A stretch of 64,000 nucleotides of DNA from Pelodera strongyloides (lineage: Eukaryota; Nematoda; Chromadorea; Rhabditida; Rhabditidae): NCBI GenBank assembly GCA_036852015.1, contig JAANDG010000027.1, positions 372,001 to 436,000 on the forward strand, in the 5' to 3' direction. Made by a program: the position numbers and the translations under genes. A model generated the notes under the pieces. It did no database searches and had not been told where the DNA came from. It saw only the letters and a program-made list of their open reading frames with translations. Shown here one piece after another: positions 12,959 to 25,300 of the stretch; within the stretch, counting starts at the first letter, position 1; every line of letters begins with the position of its first letter.

Positions 12959-13652
12959 GTTGTAGACCTTGCAAGAACTCTGTGGTCTTTCGAGGGGGAA
13001 AAATGAGCTATCTTTTGAGCTATTTCCCAAGAGATCATCCATAAATACTTTAACAATATTACGTCAATATGCTTCTTTTTACCCATTAATACTCTCAGTG
13101 TGCTTGTTGGTGTAGCCTGCACTTATTTCAACGGCAAACAAGTGAGCCTACTTCTCGCCGCGCAGCTCGCACAGTCTTCGCCAGACTCTCAGCGGGTTCT
13201 ATGCAAAATTGCCTGATATTGGCCCATCGTGAAATGAATTTTGTTATTGTTGTAAACTCTATTGGTCAATTACCGTATTGTCTTGCACATTTCTAAACTA
13301 CTACTGTATGTGAAGCATCGACTCTGTAGGTATGGGGACAATTACGCACTTATACGACGCTTGTGCATGCCAGACGGGGACTATTTGCCAAAACTAGCTC
13401 CGAAGTTTTTTCAAGACGTTAGCCCAGCACTGCCTGAAACAACTAAAAGTTTGCCTAATATTTTGTTCAATCTTTAGAATTTATATATATATATATCTCT
13501 CTTTTATTTCCACGTTATTTCTTATTATAAACATGTTGTTTCTTATAATATTAATAGAAGCAGTAAAGTTTACTTCTATTCAGGAAAATGTTAGTTTCAT
13601 TGCACTGTTGCGACTAACGCGACTACTCCACGAACCAGCCTGAAACAATTTA

Positions 13653-13724
13653 GACGGGCATAGCGCAGTGGCAGTGCGCGTGGTTTCGGTGCAGGGTATC
13701 GGGGGTTCGATTCCGGGCTGCGTC
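13653..13724 (+). repeat. tRNA-like unit, copy 2
   Basis: Second copy of the unit at 12887-12958, carried by the tandem duplication, with one or two base changes. A and B boxes are kept. Confidence 0.55.
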
Positions 13725-13772
13725 GTTGTAGACCTTGCAAGAACTCTGTGGTCTTTCGAGGGGGAAAAATGA

Positions 13773-15641
13773 CGCAAAATAGTTTCGCTTCTCTAAATAA
13801 GACTGCCTATTCTTTGTGAAAAGGAAGTTGGAAATGGTTGCTACATTTTAATTAAATAAATGTTATTAAAAGTTATGTATAATTTAGTGAACATATATTT
13901 GAATGCAAAATAAAAGAAGTAAAAATTGAATGTTAGCTTTCTTGACAAGTTTCTTTTGTGTTTTAAAGTAGTAATATAGTTTCCATAGGTAGTGGTGTTT
14001 TATCATTGTATATATGTGTTTTGTGTCCAATAAAAAAGGATGTTGTTTGTCGTAGACTATTTATGTTAAACTTTCGCGCGAATTCTCCGCGAAAGTACCA
14101 TCAAGTTAACTTTTCCATTTTCGAGCAGTTTTCCATTAGGTGTATGCAAAAAACGCTGCAGGTGTATGTAAATTTCTTAATGTGTCTAAAATTCCACTAT
14201 GGGAAACTGCGATAACATGGATGATAGTTTCGCATGCGAAAGTGCGCGAAAGCGTAACATAAATACTATAACCATTAGTTAATTAGTACTCTATCCATTT
14301 AGTAACTTATATAGCTCACAGAGCATAGACCCATAGACGAAAACATTTTATTTACAACTCTTCTTATGGACGATTATTTCTCGGAAAATACGCAGCATGC
14401 GAGTCTAGGAGTCTAGGTAAGGTTTGTTGCCAATGGATACATGCTATGCATATTAGAAGCAGGGCACTTCCTTCCTACTTATTCCGTGGAATTAGGTAGC
14501 AGGCAACGCGATATAACGCCCGTTTTTTGAAATGTATCTTTGTTGAACAACTGCATTCCCATGGGCCATGTTGTATGCAAATGAAAATAGTTGGAATAAA
14601 AAATTGCGCAACGTATCGCGGAGTTATTCACATCGTCCAGCATCTTTCAAAAACCGGCTGTTATTACGGCATTAAAAAAACTGAAATCTTGTTTCTATAT
14701 CTTTAGAATGTGTTTACTATTAGGATAATTCTATTTTTCTGTAATTGTTCTCATCATTTACGCAAAAAATATTTTGATTCCCACATCTTCCCATTACTAA
14801 TTTTAGTTTTTTTTTTTACTTTTGTCTGTCGTTTTTTACATACTAGATTGTATTGCTAATATCTACACTGTTGGAAGACACGCTTTCAAGGTCGTACTTA
14901 CGGTGCCTTCATATTTCTATGATTCCTTACTTTACTAAAATAACTTGTAAACTTGACTAGTTTTGACACTGATCAGCGACCTTGATAAACCCATCACAAA
15001 TGGTGTATGGTGGTAGGATTGCTCTTTTGCCTGCTCATTTAATGGTGTGGATTGGTAGTCTTCTCTCTTTCTCTCCGGGCGCGCCTTTTAACGCACCCTT
15101 GCTCCCACCCACTGAGAAGGGGAGCCGCATCGATCCCACCCAGTGGTTGGGTTGCAATAGCCTAGAGACTATTTGTGACCGGCATTCTAGCCAGCCACTC
15201 TCTCTCTACTCTCTCTCTCTCTCTCTTTCTATGTATATTCACCGTCCAGCTTTTCCTATCTCTCTTTCTCTACCTCTCCCTCACTCCCATAAATTCCCCA
15301 CCCTTTCATGCATAAAATTATACCTGATGCATTGCTACTAGCACCTAGATAGAGCCTAGCCGTCATACCTATGGCAAACTGTGTTTTCTACGAATGGTCA
15401 TTTGTACATTTGTACCGATTCCAGTGTGTGAAACAAATTTTTGAAGCAAAATATTTTTTTGTGCCCTGGAAGCATACCATATAACTAAAAGATCATTGCC
15501 TCGTTGTCCAGAAAAAAATGGGCTTTAAAATTGTCGTTCTCTTTCTCCACTGGGACCTACTAACCCTAACGGTTATGGCCCTATGCCTATATGTGGCCCT
15601 TCGCTATTGCTTATTCGTTGTCATGTCGTCATGTGCAACGT
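13773..15641. other. Intergenic, MITE remnant and CT tract, no gene
   Basis: A family C-like element spans about 14505-14672 (ACGCCCGTTTTTTGAAATG inverted against TCTTTCAAAAACCGGCTG). A CT-rich tract lies at about 15195-15270. I see no supported exon. Confidence 0.55.
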
Positions 15642-15955
15642 GAAACTTGGCGACATCGCCGCGCCAAAAATGAGGGTCCGCCACAGCGGGGCGGCGCACT
15701 CCGCCTAAGGTGCGCGGCGGGTGCGCCGGAGTGCGCGAATGGTAAATGGTGCACCTACGGCGGTCTCAAGGCGCATCTGGAGCGCGCCTACGGCGGACTT
15801 GCCGCGGAACCTACGAAAAGTTCGCCGCAGGTTCGCCCAACAGCGTTGAATACCTTTTCGCGGACCTGTGGCGCGTCTGCCGCGCGCTCTAGGCGCAGTG
15901 CGCCGCCCCGCTGTGGCGGACCCTCATTTTTGGCGCGGCGATGTCGCCAAGTTTC
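15642..15955. repeat. GC-rich inverted-repeat element
   Basis: About 57 bp at each end are almost perfect inverted copies. The left arm begins GAAACTTGGCGACATCGCC and contains GAGGGTCCGCCACAGC; the right arm ends GGCGATGTCGCCAAGTTTC. The inside is much richer in G+C than the AT-rich surroundings and contains repeated CGCCGCAGGT-type words. The open reading frame across it is a by-product of the G+C content. Confidence 0.8.
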
Positions 15956-16416
15956 CCCAGTGTGTCCAAAAGCACTATTTTTCTAGTAACACTTGTACTG
16001 TACTATCCAGATCTAGCTTCCGTGACATTTTGGGCGATTTTCTTACTAGAGCTTCTGAAATCCACATCTCTCCGAAGAAGAAATATTAGCTTTTCCGTGT
16101 GTCCGACCATTTATCTATACGTTATTATCGAATGCCCTATTATAGCCTAGTCACTAAATGTCGGTATTCATTTCAATTTCATTTTGTTTGCCAATTTCGC
16201 AGTGCATATTATAAATAAATGTAGAATGTAGCCGCGTTCTGTATAATACACCGTCCAGTCACCTTGCCGACAAGGTCAAGTGTACTGTACACATACACAG
16301 TAAATAGTGGTTAGTCATTTGCAATTCACATATTTGCATTTTATTCAAATTCTCTCTTTCTCTCTCTGTTTCTATTTCTCTCTGAGTGAGAAATAGAGAG
16401 AAAGTAAAAAAGAGAT

Positions 16417-16489
<73 letters not shown>

Positions 16490-18279
16490 GACGGATGAGA
16501 GACTATTTTCAGTAAGAAATTCAATTCAAGAGCACTAATAGTAGTGTTGCTGAAGTGTAAGACGATATGTGCAATAATTTCATCATTTATAATAAACTTC
16601 TCATACGTTCCATCTATTAATTTCATCTTTTAATAGTGCTAAAGTTTCAAAAGCTTTCATCTTATTTCTTCATTCAGAAGTCTACGACAAACTTTGTAAT
16701 ATTCTGCCACAACTGAAGTTTTCTCAAGTCGGCTGGGCACTTATGTCTGTCCTTGACTGATTTACATACACATACAAATCGCTAGCGATTTATAATTGAA
16801 AAACCGCAAAGTAAGGCAGAAAAACGGGGTCAAGCATACACATGCGAGGGGCCTTCTTGACCAATATAATATTATTCTGATATAAGTTCACGCACTACTA
16901 TACTATACTATACATAAATATATTTATCAATTAACTTCTAAACACCTAAACCTATGGTGACATTTAAATTAACATTACAAAGTATTATGCTGTGTTTTAT
17001 AATTGGAACCTGTCTGTTAGAGTGTTAGTAACGACCCAAAGTTTATTCTATTCCTATACCTGTACTAACCACAGTGTACTCTTTGCTTTATTCAAATTCT
17101 CCAAAACCCTAGCGCAACCCATAATTTTACCCCAATTCATAGTTTTTATAGATGTCACGACCTGATTTTGATACTGTAACGGCATGACCTTTTTTGCAGC
17201 TTGTCATTGTCAAATACGGTATATTACCGTAAAATTGCTGCAAATTGCTACCTTTCTAGGTAATTATTGTAGTGTTAGCATATATTTCAAAATACGGTAG
17301 ATTAAGTTAGAAGTTAGAATTACTAGTACATTGCCAGTGCCCCAAGCAAGGGCCTAGAAGTTCTCTACCAACCAAATTCCTAACATAACGGTATCGTCCT
17401 TGGACTTATTTTTTATTTTGCAAAGCTCAACATAAGTTCCAAAAATTTCGTATGAAAATTTCTGCGTAAATATTCGAGGAGTTTGTATCAGCTGTTGTTC
17501 GTACTTCTTCTGTCAGATATTTTGGATTCCGCCCAACCACAAACTGTACACGTACACAATAGTACTGTGTACACTTGGCTTTCGCTTGTATTCACCTTAT
17601 TTTACAACCCTTCGCACTGTACAACTATCTTCTCTATTTGTGTACGAAATTTTATGAATAGGTTGGGTAGTCAAAGTTCACTGGGTTGTTGGAAACCTAC
17701 AACGCGAAACTTCGCACAAAGAATGTTCGCCACAACATTGCGGCGAACCCCTAACATGTGTGCACGGGACGCGCCAAAGTTGTACATTTACAGTTTGCTC
17801 ACCGGTGGCGCGGCGCACCTGCATGAAATCTCGCCGCAGGTACGCTGGAGTTTTGCACCTTAACACTTTCTTTTCTTACATTAAAAATTCAAACCACTTC
17901 GCTCATTCACACCGGAAAATATCGTTTAGCTGATTAGCCTACTGATTCATTGAGGTGCTGCCAAACCCACTCTATTTCTTATCACTTACTTAATTTATTT
18001 GATTAGACTGATGTGACTAACTAGCTGCTTATCATACTAATTTGCTTTCATTCGAAACGACTACCTCTCTCTTCTCTCATCTCTCTCTCCCTTCATGTCT
18101 CGCCCTTCATCTCTCTATCTGTCTCTGTCTGTCTCTCTCATTCTCCTGCACGCTTGCAGAATAACTCATTACTCGTTCGCATAGTAATAGAACCTGATCC
18201 ACCCTCACGCGTATAGGAAAAGCATATTCCGCAAATTGCATATTTTTGCTTCATTCTCTTCTCTCTCTCTCTCCCCCCT

Positions 18280-18325
<46 letters not shown>

Positions 18326-20937
18326 CATTCTTCATTCTCCGATCTCCCCAACGCAGTATCCTATTACCTGTCGGGTATTTTACCTCACCTGTGTGCAGCA
18401 ACTTTACTTTTAGTCTAATTTTATTATTTGATAAAAAAAAATATTTTGCAATGCTTAGAAAAAACTGTTTTAAACTAAGGCTGCCAACCAAGGTGAAAAA
18501 TGGCGTGCAAGCGGCGTACGGTGTGATATCGGCGTGCGATTTGCACGACATTCCAATTCCGCATGCATTTTTGCACGCCACCAGGTTGCCAAATGCACTT
18601 TGCACGCCAAGTTTCGTTAGTAGTACGACACCGTAGTTTATCAAAATCATTTTCTGAAATTTTCGGCATTTTGTTTGCTTTTTCACATTTTTTTTTGCAT
18701 CTCCATCTCTATTCCCACTTTGTTTAGAGCCACAAACGGCTCCCAGAGACGATCATTAACCTAAAAAAATGAAAGAAAAACTCAACAGACAGCCGATTCA
18801 TCCCATTTTTCTCTGTATTTTTCTTTATTATTCGCGCGGCGGGGGGAGATTTTGCCATAAAAACGCCACCCAGTTTCTCACAGAAAGTACCCAAATAGTG
18901 TTTTCGTAGTGCCATCCTCGCAAGCAATTAAATATATTTACTAGACTGTTTTTACTAGCACACACTTTTTTTTTGCATTCTTGGAATATTGATTCTGATG
19001 TTTATAGTTTTATAATTCTAACTTTTCGACTTAACTTTCAAGATTTTTTAGTCAGCAGCGCACACCTAAAAAAAGATAGGTAAAATATAGGTAAAAGCCA
19101 GAACAAGCCCGTCTAACCTTTGGGAGAAGACTTTACGTCAGAAAATTAGTTGGCGTTCTAGAAGCGCGCCACATGCGTGCCAGAAACCCGCCACATGTTT
19201 GCGAAAGAATCTGTCTGTGTTTTACATGTACTGACGCAACGTGCCCCATTCTGAACACTACCACTTTATGATAATTAGGCGAAATTAATAAATTCAAACA
19301 CCTCAATGTAAAAAAAAAATTATTTCCTCATGCAATTACTTGCGCTATCCATCGCTTTCCCAAAGCCAATTAGCATATTTTCCAATTTTAATTATAAAAG
19401 AAAATTTCCCTTCGACGCATGAATCTCCGGCAACCAATAATTAATCTTCCCTTGTTTTCGCAAATATCCATATTTTTTGTTTATTTACACAGCCGTGTTT
19501 ACTATATAAATATTAGTCTGCGAAATATATGAATTAGAAAATTTGCTCACACATTTCTATACGAATTGGGATATTTTCGTAAATACTCACAAATAAATTT
19601 CAATCTTTGTTTTCTTACAATTAGGTTTGTAGCACAACAGTAAACGTGACTTTCAGCGTCGTAATAATTTTGCAAAAATCAACATGCGCATTTTTCATGA
19701 GCCTGCGCTTCCTTTAAACGGAATAGCGTAACAATTTTTCATGCAAAAGAAGTCAACTCTATTTTGAGATACTAATCTTGAATGCGTCGTTGTTTGCGGG
19801 ACAGCTTGTGCGTGCGCTGCTGATTCATGAGCAGATTGCGGCGCTTTTCGGCGGAAATATAGAAATGCTACCCCCTCTCAGTTCTACGCAAATGTTACGC
19901 CTTACTTAACTCACAGTCTTAACTCGGATGTTCTGGTTAATATTTTTTGGTTGTCTTTACTTATTGCTACCGCTTACAAGTCAACTGTATCCTACTCTAA
20001 AATCTGCGTAACATTAAGCTGTCGGTGGCTACTGAAATCCTATTGAGAAAAGTACAGAATTTTCCCCATGGACCCGACACTTTCCACTTTCCAGACAATT
20101 TTGTTCTTTTTCTCATTTAATATTGGCTTGCTTTGTGGCTGATTCTGAACTCTGAGATCTTTTTATAGCACTAATGCGTTACACGGCTCCTCCTATATTT
20201 AGATGTAACATTTACAAACAGTTTTCAGACGATATTTAAATAGCATGGGTTTGGTTTACAAAATTTGCATGTGTGATATTGTAACTGGTTTTTCCAACCT
20301 CATACCGGTAAGGTTACTTGGTTGGCATACAGAAACTTGAATTTGAATACCGCTTGGCTTGACTGGCCTTTTTGGGTTTTCTGGATCTTATAGGAACCTT
20401 GTGAAAACCGGATTTTGATCAGGGATAAAAAATCACATTCTGTATAAAAATAATTTATTTAGTGCACACATCTATAAAGAGCAGAGTATTAAGTGCCGAC
20501 AAAAGTAAATGACATTAAACAAAAGCTAAAAGCCAGCGACCACAATAGATTTCGACCTTATTTCCTCCATTTATATCTTTTCTTTTATACATTTTGTGGC
20601 CTTTTTCTTCACTTTGAAAGTCAATCCACATCCTCAATTAGGTTTTTTTATCGGCACACGTCTTTTTCAAAGTTAACTACTCACATAAATGACAATTCTT
20701 GTAATTTTGCCAACAGCTCATAAATAAACCCGCTACCGATTATATGCTCTCGCTTGAGCGTCGCGCATTTTGTTGTGCGCATTTTTGTTCGCGCTAATCC
20801 ATGCGCGTCAATTACGCCATATCGAGAGGCAAAACGAGTCGAGTTTGTTGCAGGTGCACAGTAAACATCAAAAATTGCAGCAACTACAAATGTCCATGTC
20901 TCTTATCCAGTGTGGTTAGTTCCAGTGCGGTTAGTTA
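15956..20937. other. Intergenic, about 5 kb, simple repeats only
   Basis: A (GA)n tract lies at about 16395-16490 and CT tracts at about 18064-18140 and 18258-18320. GC-rich islands at about 17695-17860 and 18480-18620, with GTTCGCC/GCACGCCA words, resemble decayed relatives of the 15642-15955 element. I found no coding exon supported by splice signals and sense. Confidence 0.5.
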
Positions 20938-21253
20938 AGGCGCGTTCGAGTTGGGAAAAGTTTGAAGAATTCCGGAAAAGTTTGGTTTAAGATGGACACC
21001 GGAAACGTAAATTTTACTTACTGGAAAAGTTCATACACCGTAATGGAAAAGCGTTGTTTTTCCGCTATATGGCCCCAACCGTCGGGGTCGACTTCGAACG
21101 GGCGATCCATTCTTGGATCCGGCAGTGCTAAAAATAATATCCCACAACGATTCCACTACGGTAGATTTTGATTTTCCTGCATGTTTTTCCGTCCATCTTG
21201 AACCAACTTTTTCCAGAATTCTTCAAACTCTTCCCATCTTAAATGCACCTTTA
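20938..21253. repeat. MITE, family D
   Basis: The left arm has GGGAAAAGTTTGAAGAATTC and the right arm its approximate inverse (GAATTCTTCAAACTCTTCCC). An internal part (AATCAAAATCTACCGTAGTG in reverse) is shared with the half element at 25212-25350. Non-coding. Confidence 0.7.
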
Positions 21254-22127
21254 GAGAATACGTTGATCTGCACGTCTGCACGAAATACATGCGCGGCCGT
21301 AGAGCCCCGCGTCGACGCCGCGCCCTTTCAAAGTTACAGTTAATCTTTATTTATTTATTTATTTATTTATTAAATAACACCACAGGGTGTGCATCACAAT
21401 GAAATGATGAAAAGAAAGTAGTATATAACTCGTCGTGTTGTCGTTGATTAGCAAACAGGTGATTTGATAATAAAACAATGGAAATCAAGCGTAATGTATA
21501 GGTAATGGTGTCAGGCATTTCAAGTTTTGCAAATATTTGCCGCGATCGTATGATATGTGGGCGATATAGTATTGTTACCTCAAAAAATGGGCCACGAGAT
21601 AAGAACTGAACGAGTGGGCTTAGGTAAAAGTAAAGATATTACAACAGGTACACAAAAACTAGCACAGTGAATACCCTCCACCCGCAGGAAACCTATAAAT
21701 TATTTATTTTGTTTACTTGTCAATTTGTGCCGATTCACGTTACGCTGAAAAACAACGCACCCCAGTGGGATTCGAACCCACCACCTCCCTATATCCTAGA
21801 ATTACATCAGTCAAAAATTACTCACGTCCGAGTCCCATACTTGTTTCCGCGCCAGTGCGCACTCTCGTGTGCGGGATTATCGGCGCGATTTCCGAGCGAA
21901 AATCCTCTCGGGACGCGTTTTTGTCACCGCTACAGCCGGACACCCGCGCGTACACCTTTAAGTCGCTGACAAGTGGTTGACAACGCTATGATTAACGGTT
22001 AGAGACCGGTAATGTGGAAAAGTGCGGTGTTAGGACAAAGAAACTAGGGTGTTGCAAAAAAAATTTGGAGTAGCCATCACCATAGCTCTGGATTTGGAAT
22101 TTTCTCATTGAGAGAACTCTTGCTTTG

Positions 22128-22175
<48 letters not shown>

Positions 22176-22338
22176 TTTCTCTCTCTCTTTCTCTCTCCCT
22201 TTCTCTCTCGGCAGAACTCTTCATATTCCTCTACTTACTCTACTTATATTGTGCGCTCAATGTTTAATTACTATGATCACATGTTTCCATTTTCTACAAG
22301 TTCACTTTTTTATTAATATTATGAATAGTTATGTTAAC
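21254..22338. other. Intergenic before klp-3: B-box relic, CT tract
   Basis: A pol III B-box-like sequence lies on the minus strand at about 21767-21790 (GGGTTCGAATCCCAC in reverse) without a clear A box, so it is probably a tRNA-derived repeat. A (TTTA)n run sits at about 21343-21370 and a long CT tract at 22128-22210. No coding exon seen. Confidence 0.5.
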
Positions 22339-22344
22339 TTTCAG
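22339..22344 (+). promoter_or_regulatory. Candidate trans-splice acceptor of klp-3
   Basis: TTTCAG lies 35 nt before the ATG at 22379 with no upstream coding exon in view. This is the usual arrangement for spliced-leader addition in nematodes. The call is inferred from sequence only. Confidence 0.5.
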
Positions 22345-22378
22345 ATAAATATTCTTTGTAAATATATATGACCTAAAT

Positions 22379-25300
22379 ATGGATTTAAATTCGTCGGAGA
22401 GCGGTCTCTTCCAACAATGCAAGTACATACACGAAGTGGAGTTGGTGAACATGAAGCTGCAAATGCGGATACTAGAAACACATTTAGAGGTGAGTAGATG
22501 GTCTTACCGACCGCGACAACCTCGCACACTTGTGCATGTGCGGTACCCGCGCAGCGCTTAAATGTTTTTTGTTTGTTATTAATTCTCGAAGTTCTCTAGT
22601 GACTTTCTCCGAAATCCTCATTCGCTTGCACCAAGAATGTTGGAAATTGTTTTGTAATAAAAAATATGGCATAATTTACTGCATATAATATTTGGTGCCA
22701 TTGCCTAATCATACTGCTGGCGGATTCATTTAATTTAGCGACACAAACAACACGGAAGATATATTTTATTTCGCAACATCCGCATAAAATAATTAGGCTT
22801 AGGCTTAGGCTTTGGCTTAGGCTTGGGGCTTGGGATTAGACTTAGGCTTAGGCTTGGGGCTTGGGGCTTGGGGCTTGGGATTAGGCATTAGGCTTAGGTT
22901 TAGGCTTAGGCTTGGGGCTGATTAGGCATTAGGCTTAGGAAGATAATAATTATTGAAATTAATTATAATTTTTGAACATTTATTCACCGTTCGTTCAGAC
23001 CAAGGATCGTTTAATACGAAACTTGGAAGACATTATTGACGAACAAGAAGGACGAATATCAAATATGGAGGAATTTATTCAAGGTGAGCAATCAAATAAA
23101 CATGGAGAACTCGTGCATCTTGCGCGGCTACCTTCTCGCACCCTTTTGAGAGAGCGGCAATAACCCTGCGCACTTATGTTGAAGCCGCCGCAATATCCAG
23201 AGTTTCTTTTCATTGTTGTCGACTTTTCGTTGTGAATGACGTCTTCTTTTCATAACCAATTCGCTTCATTGCATTTTTGTTTTCCATTTTTTTATCTTTC
23301 AAAACGCTCGTAACATTGTTGTAATTGTTTTATTTAATCTGCTATTTAATCTGCGTTATTGTACCTCGCTCTCGCGTCTTCTGCTTCTCTATCGCTGCCC
23401 TCTCGCCTATCGCTTCATCTGTTTCCAGAACAATGTATTTTATTTCTAGGAAAACTGAGCATTTTCCCCAAGTTCAATTTTATAAACTCACTGTGAATTG
23501 CTTGGCTGTGTTCCCCTTTTCATGACTCTTGCTTATCTTATTGTTAGTGGGTTAGTGCATCAAAGTTTACAGTACCTCATTATTTTAATTTAGTATTTTA
23601 CCATTGGCGAAGGGAATTTTATGCCTAAAAACACCTTCCCTCAACAACTCCCCCTTCCAACATCACTAGGGTGGTGCTTTAAAGCGGTGTCGTGCGTGGT
23701 GGTGTCTTAGTGTCGTGGACGTTTTCAGGACGTCGGTCGTCGTGGGTGTCTCGGCGCGAAATGCTCAAAGGGATTTCAGTTCTGAGCGTCGATTTCGGAA
23801 ATCTCAGTGACGAGAACCTGAGACTCAAGCAGGCTCTGGCCCAGTCTCAGAGACAACTCAAAATGCAGATACTCGAGACTGACGAAGACTACGAGAGCGA
23901 TATACCGAGCAGCGAGGACAGGTTCAGAGTCAGGTTGGTAGGATTATTCATAAATTTTTAAAGCAATGTGGCACGTGATTTGCGAAAAAAAACGTGTCAC
24001 AACTGCATTATTGTGCCCTATTGTGCAGTTTTTTTAGTACATTTTCACTTAAAGCGGAGTGGGACGTGGTTTATGAAATGTGGCACAACTGCATTATTGT
24101 GTGCTACTGTACATTTTTTCAAGAATATTTTCAATTTAATACGCTTTAGTCCCGTTCCACAACCAAAGAAATATGATGAAATTGCGAAACAATTCATCGA
24201 TAACCATAATCTAACCAAGCTGAAGCGGATCGCAGAAGAGTTGAAGAATGAAAAGGTAAACTATTCACTTTTATTTTCCTCTCAACGTCGCCTAAGGTAC
24301 TGTTTCTTTAGTTTGAGATGTCGACAACCAATCTTATTATATAAAGGAGAAGAGTTTGTCACGGGTTTGTTTTTATGTGCACAACGAAAGCTGTTCATTA
24401 AGAAAATCGAAAGAGAACACACAAAATCTTTGCCGCTGGCGGGATTCGAACCCACAGCAGCACGCAATAAATATATCGATTCATAGTCCAACGCTCTACC
24501 TGTTGAGCTATGCTAGCTTATGATACAAGTAATCCGCTGCTCTACATAGAGCACCTTCAATGACAAATTTGCATGGTACCATTAGTCGAATGGAGATCCA
24601 GACTCATATTATACGTTTCCCCAATCATAAATGACTTTGTATACGTGTGAATGTTTTAAATAGGGTAACAATCGGCCGAAGGCCGATTCCTCCAGTCGGA
24701 GAAGAGCCCGTAGGGCTCTTCGAACGGCTGGTATAAAATACTAAACCATGGATATATTATTCGGGTCACCTTTTCCACCGACCTTTACTACTAATAAGCG
24801 AATAACAAAAAATTACTGCCCATCATAGTCGGGCAACTACGCAGTCAGGCGCCAAAATTGTATGCGATAACGGGGCCGCCCACATGCCCATTTTTCCTCT
24901 TTTTAAATGGAGCATAATGCATAATTTTGTTTGCTAATTTAGGATGAACTGCGACAACTGGCCCTTGACACAAAAGAGGCTTTCTCCGTGTGTATGACTG
25001 AGGTGAGACATTTGTCATATCAGAAATATTGGCATTTGCACGAAATAGTTTCTAGTTTGAACAAGCGACATCATATAAAAAATACTACTGTACCATACCA
25101 TTATGCCAAAGATTAGCCAAAAAAAGTGTTAGAATTAATTTTAATGTACAATTTTCAAAGGAAAGTGAAATTTTTTAGGTTAACATATAATTAGACATAC
25201 GGGTTTTGTCAAGGCGCATGTAAGATGGGAAAAATTTGAAGAATTCCGGAAAAAGTTGGTTCAAGCTGGGCGGAAAAACATGAAGGAAAATCAAAATCTA

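Larger units (their letters stand above)
12245..13772. repeat. 766-bp tandem duplication, nearly identical copies
   Basis: Copy 1 (12245-13006) and copy 2 (13011-13772) differ only by a (TA)n length change near 12715/13480 and a few bases such as CTGGG/CAGGG in the tRNA-like unit. The near identity suggests a recent event or an assembly duplicate. Each copy carries the same spurious 71-codon ORF and the same tRNA-like unit. Confidence 0.9.

Noticed and set aside
12496..13477. Identical 71-codon ORFs in both tandem copies
   Set aside because: They are carried by the duplication itself and have no family match or splice context; a repeated ORF is not evidence of coding here.
15591..15986. 131-codon ORF over 15642-15955
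   Set aside because: The frame is open because of the high G+C of the inverted-repeat element; the residues (A, R, G, P) reflect composition.
17483..17863. 126-codon ORF with a hydrophobic start
   Set aside because: It runs into a GC-rich repeat patch, has no splice context or recognisable domain, and the reading has no coding-like codon bias.
24431..24518. A functional minus-strand tRNA gene
   Set aside because: The acceptor stem pairs at only three positions and the anticodon arm is broken; it also lies inside a Helitron.
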